Shown: one piece after another, positions 54,113 through 63,445 of the stretch
Layout: each line of letters opens with the position of its first letter
How positions within the stretch are numbered: position 1 is the stretch's first letter
Source: Asanoa sp. WMMD1127
Lineage (GTDB): Bacteria; Actinomycetota; Actinomycetes; Mycobacteriales; Micromonosporaceae
DNA: 64,000 nucleotides
Direction: 5' to 3'
Assembly (NCBI RefSeq): GCF_029626225.1
Contig: NZ_JARUBP010000001.1
Span: 1,550,001-1,614,000 of the forward strand
Notes under the pieces: model-generated
Told to the model about the DNA's origin: nothing
Seen by the model: the letters and a program-made list of their open reading frames with translations, nothing else
Database searches by the model: none
Position numbers and translations under genes: made by a program

Positions 54113-55358
54113 GGTGCACCAGCGCTACGACCGCACCGCGGTCGCCGACCGGATCACCCAGCCGCCCTTCACCGAACTGGTGGATCGAAGCCGCCGCCGC
54201 ACCCTCCGCACCCGCAATGCCCGCCTTGCCGCTGTGGCGGTGGCGGCCGCGGTGACCCCCGGCCTGCTCCTGGCCGTGCCGGGAGACAACGGACCGGACA
54301 CCTCAGTGGCCCTTCCCACCGCCTCCCCGGCACAGTGGGACGCCTCCGACATCATCGTCGAGTTCTTCAACATCCGTTACGGAGTAGCCCAGTACCCAGG
54401 CCAGTCCTGTGGCGAAGGGTCGCTGTCCGTGACGCGCGACGGCGGAAAGACCTGGAGCTCGCTGCGTCCTCATCCCACAATCTCTGCCGCGTCGACTCAC
54501 CCGAACAGCCACGAGGAGCCGGCCTGCACGCGGGCGGCCGCCGTGGTGGCCGCTCCGGACACACTGGTGATCCCGGCGACGTCCCCGCAGCCCGGCTTGG
54601 CCGAAGCGCCGGCCTTCATCAGCCACGACGACGGTCAAACGTGGCGCGAGTACCAGCCGCGGATCAGGACGGCCGACTCCGTGCCGGACGGGATCGTCCC
54701 GCGATGGCCGTGCGACGAGCGACGGTGCAAGGAGGAAGGGCTCGGCTGGTACGACCCGGAGACCGGCGATTGGATGGTGCTGAAGAACCAACCGCAGGGT
54801 GTCGAGTTCGTCAGCGTGTCGGTCGGGTTCGACGGCAGCCTGTGGGTCAGCGGCTCCGGTCCAGACGGTTCCGGCGACTTCCAACTCGCCGTCAGCCGCG
54901 ACCGGGGCCGTAGCTGGGTGGACCGGACCCCCGCCGAAGACATCGACTGGCTCGCCCCCGCGGGCATGGTCACCGCGTACGACGGCACCACCGCCTATTT
55001 GTCCCCGATGAAAGACACCACAGAACCCGACCCGTTCTCGCTGTACCGCACCACCGACGGCGGTAAGACCTGGGACCCACAACCCGCCGCGCGACAGTTC
55101 AACGACATCGTCTTCGCGTGGACCAACCGCCAGGGCGGACTCAACGTCGCAGACCTGGCACACCACCAGCACCTCTCCACCGACGGCGGCAAAACCTTCG
55201 CACCAACCACATCACCGGTATGGGGTGCGACGCCCATCACCGGCGGCCTCCAGGGATGGCCGATCGACATCGCCGCAGCGGACCCCGTCGACCTTTACCT
55301 CAGCGAAGACGGCCAGACATGGCAGCCCGTCGAAATCCCCTACTACCAGCGGTCCTGA
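54105..55358 (+). CDS. Membrane protein with Asp-box/BNR-type beta-propeller, probable partner of the ECF sigma
   Basis: 417 residues, starting inside the sigma-factor gene. The N-terminal cytoplasmic segment (about 1-45, Arg-rich, VADRITQPPFTELVDRSRRR) is followed by one membrane helix (AAVAVAAAVTPGLLLAV) and an extracellular domain with repeated Asp boxes (VTRDGGKTW, ISHDDGQTW, VSRDRGRSW, RTTDGGKTW, LSEDGQTW) typical of sialidase/sortilin-like beta-propellers. By position and topology it may hold the sigma factor at the membrane; a zinc anti-sigma motif is not seen. It is an inference. Confidence 0.75.
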   Translation: MSEVHQRYDRTAVADRITQPPFTELVDRSRRRTLRTRNARLAAVAVAAAVTPGLLLAVPGDNGPDTSVALPTASPAQWDASDIIVEFFNIRYGVAQYPGQSCGEGSLSVTRDGGKTWSSLRPHPTISAASTHPNSHEEPACTRAAAVVAAPDTLVIPATSPQPGLAEAPAFISHDDGQTWREYQPRIRTADSVPDGIVPRWPCDERRCKEEGLGWYDPETGDWMVLKNQPQGVEFVSVSVGFDGSLWVSGSGPDGSGDFQLAVSRDRGRSWVDRTPAEDIDWLAPAGMVTAYDGTTAYLSPMKDTTEPDPFSLYRTTDGGKTWDPQPAARQFNDIVFAWTNRQGGLNVADLAHHQHLSTDGGKTFAPTTSPVWGATPITGGLQGWPIDIAAADPVDLYLSEDGQTWQPVEIPYYQRS

Positions 55359-55556
55359 CACAGCCTGTCACCAGCGCCGTCGCCGGGTGCCTGCGCACGG
55401 CACCATGTGCTGCCGGAACCCATGTCAGCGGGCAGGCAATCGAAGAAGCCGGGCGATGCTCGGCAGATCGAGAACGCATCGGAGTGTGCTGATCCGCGCC
55501 CGCCCGACCGCGAGGAATCTGACACGCCTAAATCGTCGCGGTTCGTCTTGGTGGTG

Positions 55557-56273
55557 AACCGCTGCGGTCAGCGTCTTCGGGGTCGTCGGCGTGTTCGTCG
55601 CAGAGCAGGACGAACCAGCGAAGCTGTGGAACCTCGCGGTTGTGCTGATCAGCACCGCTCTGATGGCTGCGGCCATCTGGGCGGAACGGACGCCCTTCGC
55701 TCGCAGGCTGCCGCTCGGGCCGCGGTCATCGGCGCGGCTGGTTCCGTTCTGCTCATGACGATCGGGCTGCTCGTGAATCCGTACTACGGGCCACGCGCGA
55801 CTGACTTTCCCAAAGGTGATCAGCGCATGCACGAAATATGGGCGAGCAGCGCTGAGAACGTTGCGTTTCCCATGGGCAAGGGGGACTGGGTAGCAACCGA
55901 TTTCGAGGTGAACCAGGCCTATATTCGGTCCGTCGAGGTGGCGGCCGGCGCGGATGGCCCGGGCAAGCTGCAGCTCGCGATATACGACCTGCATCAGCAG
56001 GAGTTGGCATCAGGTGAGGCCGCGGTGGTCGACTGGCGTGCGAAGTACACGTTCGAGCGGCCGGTAGACGTCCGGGCTCACCTCGGCAAGCGGTTGCTGC
56101 TGGTGGCTCGCAATGTATGGCCGGTGGCGGTGCGCACCTACTTCACGAAGAACGATCGAGTTCCCGCCGCGACAAGTTACCGGTCCTGCGGCAACAATCG
56201 GATCATCGATTGCCCCAGCCGAGAGGCGGGTGACCTGAGCGCGATCGTCGTCGGACGCTGGCACCCGTGGTGA
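55557..56273 (+). pseudogene. Frameshifted membrane protein, unknown family
   Basis: One frame (55557 to about 55720) encodes two membrane helices (VFGVVGVFV and LWNLAVVLISTALMAAAIWAE). The next frame then gives AAVIGAAGSVLLMTIGLLVN and a soluble extracytoplasmic domain of about 165 residues ending VVGRWHPW (TGA 56271-56273). The switch lies near 55715-55722. No start codon is visible upstream. A shorter product from ATG 55755 is possible. 55359-55556 holds nothing supported. Confidence 0.5.
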
Positions 56274-56453
56274 CGGGCGAGTGAAGGATCCGGTCGACCG
56301 GTATGGTGCTTGGATGATTCCAGCGGCCGCCTTCGCGCGCTGGATCACTCCGCCGCTGCCGCTCTACGGCGACGATCACGACCGCGGCGACTTCGCTCCC
56401 TGAGACGGGCCTCGTGCCTGTCTCTTTCCCTTGACCCTTGGGAGCGTCGTCCT

Positions 56454-57659
56454 ATGTCTACTGTCCAATCTGTCCTGCGCGCCCCGCGCGTGCCTACCCT
56501 GCTCGCCGCCAGTCAGGTCGGCCGCCTGCCTCTGGCGGCCGGGCCCTTGGCCCTCCTGCTGTTCGCCCGGGAGTCCGTCAGCCTCGCGCTGGCCGGGCTG
56601 GTCGTCGCGGTCTACACCGCCGGCATGGCGGTCAGCGCGCCGATGCTCGCCCGCTCCGTCGACCGGTGGCGGCAGCCACCCGTCCTGTTCGCTTCGTCGG
56701 CCTTGTCCGCCGCCGGCTTCGTCGCCGTGGCCAGCGGGGGTGGCGACCTCGTGGTCACGCTGGTCGGCGCCGCGTTCGCCGGGCTCGGCACGCCGCCGTT
56801 GGAGGCCTGCCTGCGCGCGCTCTGGCCCGCGCTGGTGCCACCGCCGGCCGTCGCGGCCGCGTACACCGTGGACATCGCCCTTCAGGAAGTGATCTTCGTG
56901 GCCGGGCCGCTGGTGACACTGGCGGCCGTCGGCGTCGCCGGTCCGCCGGCCGGGCTGTTCGCGGCGGCCGCCTGCCAGCTCGCCGGCGCGATCGTGTTCG
57001 CCCTCTCGCCGCCGGTCCGGGCGTGGCGTGGTGAGCCCGCGCCGCGGCACTGGGCCGGTCCGCTGCGGGTGCCGCGGTTCGTCGTCCTGGTTGCGGGCGT
57101 GGTCTGCACGGGCGCGGCGGTCGGCAGCCTGCCGGTCGTCATCACCGGGTACGCGGAGGCGGCCGGCGACCGTGCCCTCAGCGGCTGGCTTCTCGCCGCG
57201 CAGGCCGGGGGCGCACTGGTCGGCGGCCTGCTCTACACCCGGGCGAAGCAAGGCGGACCGGGCCGGCTGCCAGTGCTCGCGGCCTGCTTCGCGGTCGGCT
57301 ACCTGCCGTTGCTGCTGATGCCCGGCCTGGGTGCGATGGCCGTCCTGGTCGCGCTCAGCGGCGTCGCTCTACCGCCGCTGCTGACCGCCGTCTTCCTGAC
57401 CACCGACCGGCTCGCCCCACCCGGCACCGTGGTCGAGGCGTTCGCCTGGATCGTGACGGCGTTCACGGTGGGCAGCGCGACCGGCGCCGCGCTGACCGGT
57501 CCGCTCGCGGCGACCGACCTGCGGGCCGGGTTCGCCCTCGCGCCGGTGGCGGGCCTGCTCGCCGTGGTCGCGATGGCCGCCGTCCACCCATGGCGGAGGG
57601 CCCGCCAGGACGACGCGCGGGCCCTCGACGATCAGGTGGTTCAGACCGGCGACCGGTAG
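56454..57659 (+). CDS. MFS transporter
   Basis: 401 residues from ATG 56454, with GGGAG nine bases upstream. About twelve hydrophobic helices in two halves, including the motif-A-like stretch GMAVSAPMLARSVDRWRQPP between helices 2 and 3 and a central cytoplasmic loop (RAWRGEPAPRHWAGP). Closest in pattern to small actinobacterial drug/metabolite exporters. Substrate unknown. Its tail overlaps the convergent peptidoglycan-binding gene by 19 bases. Confidence 0.88.
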   Translation: MSTVQSVLRAPRVPTLLAASQVGRLPLAAGPLALLLFARESVSLALAGLVVAVYTAGMAVSAPMLARSVDRWRQPPVLFASSALSAAGFVAVASGGGDLVVTLVGAAFAGLGTPPLEACLRALWPALVPPPAVAAAYTVDIALQEVIFVAGPLVTLAAVGVAGPPAGLFAAAACQLAGAIVFALSPPVRAWRGEPAPRHWAGPLRVPRFVVLVAGVVCTGAAVGSLPVVITGYAEAAGDRALSGWLLAAQAGGALVGGLLYTRAKQGGPGRLPVLAACFAVGYLPLLLMPGLGAMAVLVALSGVALPPLLTAVFLTTDRLAPPGTVVEAFAWIVTAFTVGSATGAALTGPLAATDLRAGFALAPVAGLLAVVAMAAVHPWRRARQDDARALDDQVVQTGDR

Positions 57660-58069
57660 CAGATGCCCTGCTGGCCGTTGTGGTGCACCCAGCGCAGCAC
57701 CTTGCGGGTCTGCGGGCCGTAGACGCCGTCGGCGGTGAGGCCGTTCGCCGCCTGGATCCAGGTGATGACGTTCCTGGTCTTGGCGCCGTAGACGCCGTCG
57801 ACGCCGCCGGTGTCCCCGTTGTTGCAGAAGACCAGCGCGGTCTGCAGGACCCGTACGGCCGGTCCCGTGTTGCCCTGGCCCAGCACGCAGTTGACCGATC
57901 CGTTGCGTGCCGGCAGGTCGACGTAGAAGCCCGGCAGCACGCCCGCGTAGCGGCGGACGCTGTCGCAGTTCGGCAGTGGTGCTGCCGCCGCTGGGGAGGC
58001 GGCGAAGAAGACGGCCGGCAGGGCGAGCGCCACCGCGGCGACGAGGGACATCAACATGCGCAGTCTCAT
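57641..58069 (-). CDS. Secreted peptidoglycan-binding-domain protein
   Basis: 142 residues from ATG 58069 (GGAGTGATGGC). A signal peptide (about 1-28, ending AAAAPLP) precedes a mature protein with two PG_binding_1-like repeats: TGPAVRVLQTALVFCNNGDT, GGVDGVYGAKTRNVI and LTADGVYGPQTRKVLRWVHH. Four cysteines (CDS, CVLG, CNNG, CYRSPV) likely form disulfides. No catalytic domain, so probably a cell-wall binding or inhibitor-type protein. Divergent from the HTH/NB-ARC/TPR regulator. Confidence 0.85.
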   Translation of the reverse strand: MRLRMLMSLVAAVALALPAVFFAASPAAAAPLPNCDSVRRYAGVLPGFYVDLPARNGSVNCVLGQGNTGPAVRVLQTALVFCNNGDTGGVDGVYGAKTRNVITWIQAANGLTADGVYGPQTRKVLRWVHHNGQQGICYRSPV

Positions 58070-58198
58070 GCCATCACTCCTGTACGGGGTCGAATCGAAT
58101 ACAGCGACATGTTTAAATCCTTCACAGTTGGGCCACCCGCACCCAGGCCAGCAACCGGCCACCTACCGGCCGTTTCGACCGCGAGACCGGATAGCAGG

Positions 58199-60412
58199 AT
58201 GGTTGACGACCCCGGCACCGCACCGCTCGCGGCGCTGCTGCGCGCGTGGCGGGAGCGGGCGCTGCTCACCCAGGAGCAGCTCGCCGAGCGCACCGGGCTG
58301 GGCGTGCGCACCATCCGCCGCCTGGAGACCAGCCGCCTCCACCAGCCGCACAGCGGTTCCCTCCGGCTGCTGGCCGACGCCCTCGGCCTCAGCGACGAGG
58401 AGCGCACGCTGCTGGCCGTGACGGCCCGGGGTCAGCCGGCCCCGCCGGCGCCGGCCGGCCCGGCCCCGCCCCGCCAGCTGCCACCGGACATCGCCGGGTT
58501 CGCCGGCCGCACGGAGCAGCTCGCCGATCTCGACACGTTGGCCGCCCGGGCCAACACCGTGGTGATCTCCGGAACGGCCGGCGTCGGCAAGACGGCGCTC
58601 GCCCTGCGGTGGGCGCACCGGGTGGCCGAGCGGTTCCCCGACGGCCAGCTCTACGTCAACCTGCGCGGCTTCGATCCGGGTCGGCCGCCGATGCCGCCGT
58701 ACGAGGCGATCCGCGGTTTTCTGGACGCCTTCGCGGTCGCGCCGCAGCGGATCCCGGCGGACGTGGACGCCCGGGCCGCCCTTTATCGCAGCCTGGTGGC
58801 CGGCCGCCGCCTGCTGGTCGTGCTCGACAACGCACGCGACGCCGACCAGGTGCGGCCGTTGCTGCCGGGCAGCCCCGGCTGCCTGGCCGTGGTGACCAGC
58901 CGGCACCGGCTCACCAGCCTGGTCGCCACCCACGACGCCGCGCCGCTCGCGCTCGACCTGCTGACCGTCGCCGAGGCCCGGGACCTGCTGACCCGCCGCC
59001 TGGGCCCGGATCGCGCCACCGGGCCCCTGGATCGGATCATCGACGGCTGCGTACGGCTGCCACTCGCCCTGGCCATCGTCGGCGCGCGGGGCGCCACGCA
59101 TCCCGAGCTCACCCTCGACGCGCTCGCCGCCGAGCTGGCCGACGCCCGCACGGCGCTCGACGCGCTGACCGCCGGCGACGCCGCGACCGACGTACGCGCG
59201 GTGTTCGCCTGCTCCTACCGTGACCTGAGCCCGGCTGCCGCCCGGTTGTTCCGGCTGCTCGCCGTGCAGCCCGGCCCCGACATCGCGCTGCCGGCCGTCG
59301 CGAGCCTGGCGGCTGACCCGGCGCCGCCGGTGGCCGAGCTGACGGCGGCGCACCTGCTCACCGAGTCCGGCTCGGGCCGTTACGCGTTCCACGACCTGCT
59401 GCGCGCCTATGCCGGCGAGCTCGTCGAGACCGACCCGGAGCGGGCGTCGGCGTTGGACCGGCTCCTCGACCACTACCTGCACACCGCACACGCGGCCGCG
59501 TTGACGCTCAACCCGCACCGCCACCCGACCGTGCTGCCACCGGCGCGGTCCGGTGTCGCCCCCGAGCCCATCACCAAACACGACGGCGCGCTGGCCTGGT
59601 TCGCCGCCGAGCACGCGGCATTGGTCGGGGCGATCCGGCAGGCGCCGCTGGGCCCGGTCACCTGGCGACTGGCCTGGACGCTGGTGGACTTCCTCGACCG
59701 CCAGGGCCACTGGCAGGACCAGGTCGTGGCGCAGACCGCCGCCCTGCGGGCCGCGCGCCGGCTCGACGACCATGTCGGGCAGGCGTTCTCCCACCGCGGG
59801 CTCGCGCTCGCTTACGGCCGGCTCGGGCGGGACGTCGAGGCGCACGAGCACTACCGGCATGCGCTGGACGCCTTCGGCGCGGCCGGCGACCTCGTCGGCC
59901 AGGCCCGCACGCACCTGAGCCTGGCGTCGGTGTTCGAGCGGCAGCAGCGCTTTCCCGAGGCGCTCGACCAGACCCAGCGGGCGCTGGCCAACTATCGCGC
60001 GGCGGCCGCGCCGGCGGGCGAGGCCGAGGCGCTCAACGCGGTGGGCTGGTGCCACGCGCTGCTCGGCGACCATCGGCAGGCGCTGCACCATTGCGCCGAG
60101 GCGTTGGCGCTGCTGCGGGAGGTCGGCGACCGGCACGCCGAGGCCAACACCTGGGACAGCCTGGGGTACGCGCACCACCACCTCGGCGACCATCGCGAGG
60201 CGATCCGGTGTTACCGGGAGGCGGTCGAGCTGTTCCGGGAGATCGGCGGCCGCTACTTCGAGGCGGACACCTTGACCCGGCTCGGCGACACCCAACAGGC
60301 GGCCGGCGACCCGGCCGGAGCGCGCGAAACGTGGCAGCACGCGCTGGCCATCCTCGACGACCTCGGCCATGCGGACGCCGACCGGGTGCGCGGCAAACTG
60401 GCCGCCGTCTGA
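58199..60412 (+). CDS. HTH/NB-ARC/TPR transcriptional regulator (STAND ATPase)
   Basis: 737 residues from ATG 58199. Residues about 10-70 are an XRE-type HTH (LTQEQLAERTGLGVRTIRRLE). NB-ARC spans about 95-400: Walker A ISGTAGVGKTALALRW, Walker B RLLVVLDNARD, then RLPLALAIVGAR. A winged-helix part and about seven TPR units close the protein (GLALAYGRLGRDVEAHEHYR, AEALNAVGWCHALLGDHRQAL). Such proteins resemble AfsR/GutR activators that respond to ligand by ATP-driven oligomerisation. It is divergent from the peptidoglycan-binding gene across about 130 bases. An in-frame extension upstream to 57590 overlaps that gene and is rejected. Confidence 0.88.
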   Translation: MVDDPGTAPLAALLRAWRERALLTQEQLAERTGLGVRTIRRLETSRLHQPHSGSLRLLADALGLSDEERTLLAVTARGQPAPPAPAGPAPPRQLPPDIAGFAGRTEQLADLDTLAARANTVVISGTAGVGKTALALRWAHRVAERFPDGQLYVNLRGFDPGRPPMPPYEAIRGFLDAFAVAPQRIPADVDARAALYRSLVAGRRLLVVLDNARDADQVRPLLPGSPGCLAVVTSRHRLTSLVATHDAAPLALDLLTVAEARDLLTRRLGPDRATGPLDRIIDGCVRLPLALAIVGARGATHPELTLDALAAELADARTALDALTAGDAATDVRAVFACSYRDLSPAAARLFRLLAVQPGPDIALPAVASLAADPAPPVAELTAAHLLTESGSGRYAFHDLLRAYAGELVETDPERASALDRLLDHYLHTAHAAALTLNPHRHPTVLPPARSGVAPEPITKHDGALAWFAAEHAALVGAIRQAPLGPVTWRLAWTLVDFLDRQGHWQDQVVAQTAALRAARRLDDHVGQAFSHRGLALAYGRLGRDVEAHEHYRHALDAFGAAGDLVGQARTHLSLASVFERQQRFPEALDQTQRALANYRAAAAPAGEAEALNAVGWCHALLGDHRQALHHCAEALALLREVGDRHAEANTWDSLGYAHHHLGDHREAIRCYREAVELFREIGGRYFEADTLTRLGDTQQAAGDPAGARETWQHALAILDDLGHADADRVRGKLAAV

Positions 60413-60413
60413 C

Positions 60414-60432
60414 TTTTCCGATTAGCGGAAAG
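60414..60432. terminator. Hairpin after the NB-ARC/TPR regulator
   Basis: TTTCCG (60415-60420) pairs with CGGAAA (60426-60431) around ATTAG, immediately after the stop codon. The stem is short but well placed. The remaining 60433-60666 holds no supported gene and presumably the promoter of the next gene. Confidence 0.4.
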
Positions 60433-60666
60433 CCACTCAGGCTGGAGCCCGTACCTCGTTGGGATTAGTGAGATGGGTGGATGGCGGCCGCGATGATCCG
60501 GCAGCGGGTGGCTGTCCGCGTGGCTATCAGTGCAGCTCAAACGCAGTGCAGGTGGCGCTTTTGGGCGTTCACGCAATTGTGTTGTGCACGAATTAAGGGC
60601 TCGACTTCGGCTGTGTCGGCGGCGCAGGCTTAGTCGGCCGGTGACGGGCCGGTCCGGGAGGGCGCA

Positions 60667-61386
60667 ATGGCCACAAGTGCGTTCAACAAATGGGTGCAGG
60701 ATGGACGTTTTTGGCGAGACGCCCGGCCTATCGCGGAAACGAAAGTATTGCTGAAAGCCGCCCATCCCCACACGGTGGTGGGCAGTCCGGCGCTGACCCG
60801 CACGCAGGGCGGCATCCAGACCGACGACAGCCATCTCCACGCGTCCCCACCGTTGGACCACACGCCCTACTCGGCCGACGCGTGGCCCGATCCGTTGCCC
60901 GGCTATGTGGTCTGCGCGATCGACTACATGGACAACACCGGCGGGCTCGACTGTGGAGCGTTGTTCACGCGCTGGCTCGCCGACTGCAAGGCCGGCCGCC
61001 GGCCGTGGACCAAATACCTGATCTGGCAGGGCAAGAGCTACAGCGTCCGCAACGACTGGGTCGCACAGGATGCGGACGGCCATTTCGACCACATCCACGA
61101 GTCGGTGCGCACCGACTGGATCGAGAAAAGCATCGGAAGCTACAACCCGTTCGGCGCCGCTCGCCTACCGGAGGACGACATGAGGCTCATCATCGCCAAG
61201 GAGAAGGGCGACGCGCGGGTGTACGTCGGCAACGGCGTCACCCGACGACACATCGCGAACCAGAACGACCTGAGCAACCTGCAGCACTGGCTGAAGAAGC
61301 GCGGTTACACCGCCGACGAGATCGAGGTGCACGAGTTCAACCCCGGTACTCTCGACGGCGTGCTCGGCGCCCTGCTCCGCGACTAG
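60667..61386 (+). CDS. M15-like metallopeptidase candidate / phage-endolysin-like protein
   Basis: 239 residues, no signal peptide. The N-terminal domain has TVVGSPALTRTQGGIQTDDS then HLHASPPLDHTPYS, followed by CAIDYMD and HFDHIHESVRTDW. This histidine/aspartate order is like the D-Ala-D-Ala-peptidase fold (M15/VanX), where H...D...HxH bind zinc, and similar proteins occur with actinophage lysins. The C-terminal ~70 residues (LIIAKEKGDARVYVGNGVTR) form a separate small domain also seen in such secreted or lytic proteins. It may be a lysin-type domestic enzyme; no other phage genes are nearby. Confidence 0.6.
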   Translation: MATSAFNKWVQDGRFWRDARPIAETKVLLKAAHPHTVVGSPALTRTQGGIQTDDSHLHASPPLDHTPYSADAWPDPLPGYVVCAIDYMDNTGGLDCGALFTRWLADCKAGRRPWTKYLIWQGKSYSVRNDWVAQDADGHFDHIHESVRTDWIEKSIGSYNPFGAARLPEDDMRLIIAKEKGDARVYVGNGVTRRHIANQNDLSNLQHWLKKRGYTADEIEVHEFNPGTLDGVLGALLRD

Positions 61387-61424
61387 CTTTCCCACCGCAC
61401 CGCGGCGGGCCTGGGAACGACCCT

Positions 61425-62438
61425 TCAGCGGCGGCGCCGGGTGACGGCGCGCTGCAGGACGATGAAGACGAACAGGAACAGGCCGATGAAGATCTTCGTC
61501 CACCAGGAGCTGAGGTCGCCCTGGAAGGTGATGATCGTCTGGATGAGGCCGAGCACGAGCACGCCGAGGACCGTGCCCAGCAGATAGCCGGAGCCGCCGG
61601 TGAGCAGCGTGCCGCCGATGACCACGGCGGCGATGGCGTCGAGTTCCATGCCCGAAGCGTGCAGTCCGTAGCCGGAGAGCATGTAGAAGCTCAGCAGCAC
61701 GCCGCCGAGAGCCGAGCAGAGCCCGCTGATCGTGTAGACGGCGATCCGGGTGCGGCCGACCCGCAGGCCCATCAGCATCGCCGACTGTGGGTTGCCGCCG
61801 ACGGCGTAGACATCGCGGCCGAACGTCGTGTAGGCAAGCACGTACGCGGCGATCAGCACGACGGCGAGCGCGACCAGCACGCTGACCGTGATGAACCAGC
61901 CGCCCATCCAGAGCTTGGTGTCGGCGGCCCACGACCAGAACGGGTCGTCGATCCGGATGGACTCGGTGCTGATCACGTAGCAGAGGCCGCGGGCGAGGAA
62001 CATCCCGGCCAGCGTCGCGATGAACGGCTGCACGTCGAAGTAGTGGATCACCAGACCCATGCCGAGCCCGATGGTCGCGCCGATCAGCAGCGCCACGGGC
62101 AGCACGAGGGCGGCCGGCCAGCCGTTCTCCAGCAGCAGCGCGACCACCATCGTGGTCAGCGCGACCACCGCGCCGACCGACAGGTCGATGCCGCCGGTCA
62201 GGATCACGAAGGTCATCCCGACCGCGACCACGAGCAGGAACGCGTTGTCGATGAAGATGTTGAGCACGATCTGCGTGTCGGAGAAGCCGGTGTAGTTGAC
62301 GACGCCGACGCCGTACATCAGGGACAGCAGGATCGCGGTCGCGGTGACCGGCACGTACTTCTGGCGGATCGGGAACCTGCGCAGCCGGCCCGCGGTGGCC
62401 GCCGGCTGCGGGGGCGCCGGGGTCTCGAGGTCGATCAT
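61425..62438 (-). CDS. Sugar ABC transporter permease, YjfF/RbsC type
   Basis: 337 residues from ATG 62438 (GGAGGTATC upstream). About nine to ten membrane helices, with the BPD_transp_2 signature MTFVILTGGIDLSVGAVVALT and the later GGTLLTGGSGYLLGT. It starts inside the stop of the preceding permease (4-base overlap). With the ATPase and the other permease it forms a YtfRT-YjfF-like importer, which in E. coli imports galactofuranose; the substrate here is likely a furanose or ribose-type sugar. Confidence 0.92.
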   Translation of the reverse strand: MIDLETPAPPQPAATAGRLRRFPIRQKYVPVTATAILLSLMYGVGVVNYTGFSDTQIVLNIFIDNAFLLVVAVGMTFVILTGGIDLSVGAVVALTTMVVALLLENGWPAALVLPVALLIGATIGLGMGLVIHYFDVQPFIATLAGMFLARGLCYVISTESIRIDDPFWSWAADTKLWMGGWFITVSVLVALAVVLIAAYVLAYTTFGRDVYAVGGNPQSAMLMGLRVGRTRIAVYTISGLCSALGGVLLSFYMLSGYGLHASGMELDAIAAVVIGGTLLTGGSGYLLGTVLGVLVLGLIQTIITFQGDLSSWWTKIFIGLFLFVFIVLQRAVTRRRR

Positions 62439-63445
62439 GCCGATACCTCCGCGGGCGTGCGACGGGACAGCCGGGCGCGGAACGCGGGTGACTGCACCAG
62501 GCAGAGGATCACCACGACCACCGCCTTGAAGAGCAGCGTGACCTCGGGCGGGATGCCGATCGTGTAGATGGTCGTGTCGAGCGTCTTGATCAGCAGCGCT
62601 CCGACCACGGTGCCGGCGATCGAGAAGCGGCCGCCGAGCAGCGAGGTGCCGCCGATCACCACGGCCAGGATCGCGTCGAGCTCGATCAGCAGGCCGGCGT
62701 TGTTGCCGTCGGCGCTGGACACTGTCGAGCTGACCATCAGGCCGGCCACGCCGGCACAGACCGCGCAGACCACGTACGCGATGATGATCAAGCGGCGGGA
62801 TCGGATGCCGGCCAGCCGGCTGGCGTCGGCGTTTCCGCCGACCGACTCGAGCAGCATGCCGAACGCGCTGCGCCGGGTGACCAGGGCGACCGCGGCGACC
62901 AGGGCCGCGGCGATCACCACCGGCACCGGGATCGCCAGCAGGAAGCCCGTCGCGATGGCCTTGTAGGGCGGCGAGTTGACGTTGATGATCTGGCCGTCGG
63001 TGATCAGCTGGGCGACGCCTCGGCCGGCCACCATCAGGATCAGCGTCGCGATGATCGGTTGGATGCCGATCACGCCGACGAGGAAGCCGTTCCAGAGTCC
63101 GAGGCCGGCGCAGAGCAACAGGGCGAGAGCCACGGCGACCAGGACGCCGCCCACCGCGCCCTGGTCCGCCAGGCCGGCGATCTGCTGGCAGGCCAGCGCG
63201 CCGGAGATCGCCACGACGGCGCCGACCGACAGGTCGATGCCGCCGGTCGCGATGACCAGGGTCATGCCGAGGGCGACCAGCACCAACGGCGCGCCCTGGC
63301 GCAGGATGTCGATCAGGCTGCCGAACAGGTGCCCGTCGCGCACCTCGACGGCGAAGAAGCCGGGCGTGAAGAACAGGTTGCTGAGCAGCAGCACCACCAG
63401 CATCGCGACCGGCCAGAAGAGGCGGTGCCGGACGAGCGTCGTCAT
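62435..63445 (-). CDS. Sugar ABC transporter permease, YtfT/RbsC type
   Basis: 336 residues. Membrane domain with MTLVIATGGIDLSVGAVVAISGALACQ, GVIGIQPIIATLILMVAGRG and ILAVVIGGTSLLGGRF, the paired permease signature. The start overlaps the ATPase stop and its stop overlaps the next permease start, so the three genes are one transcript in the order ATPase, YtfT-like, YjfF-like. No substrate-binding protein is visible and it should lie upstream of the window edge. Confidence 0.92.
   Translation of the reverse strand: MTTLVRHRLFWPVAMLVVLLLSNLFFTPGFFAVEVRDGHLFGSLIDILRQGAPLVLVALGMTLVIATGGIDLSVGAVVAISGALACQQIAGLADQGAVGGVLVAVALALLLCAGLGLWNGFLVGVIGIQPIIATLILMVAGRGVAQLITDGQIINVNSPPYKAIATGFLLAIPVPVVIAAALVAAVALVTRRSAFGMLLESVGGNADASRLAGIRSRRLIIIAYVVCAVCAGVAGLMVSSTVSSADGNNAGLLIELDAILAVVIGGTSLLGGRFSIAGTVVGALLIKTLDTTIYTIGIPPEVTLLFKAVVVVILCLVQSPAFRARLSRRTPAEVSA

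Noticed and set aside
57590-58198. Upstream extension of the NB-ARC regulator
   Set aside because: In-frame with 58199, but antisense to the peptidoglycan-binding gene and without domain; ATG 58199 begins just before the HTH.
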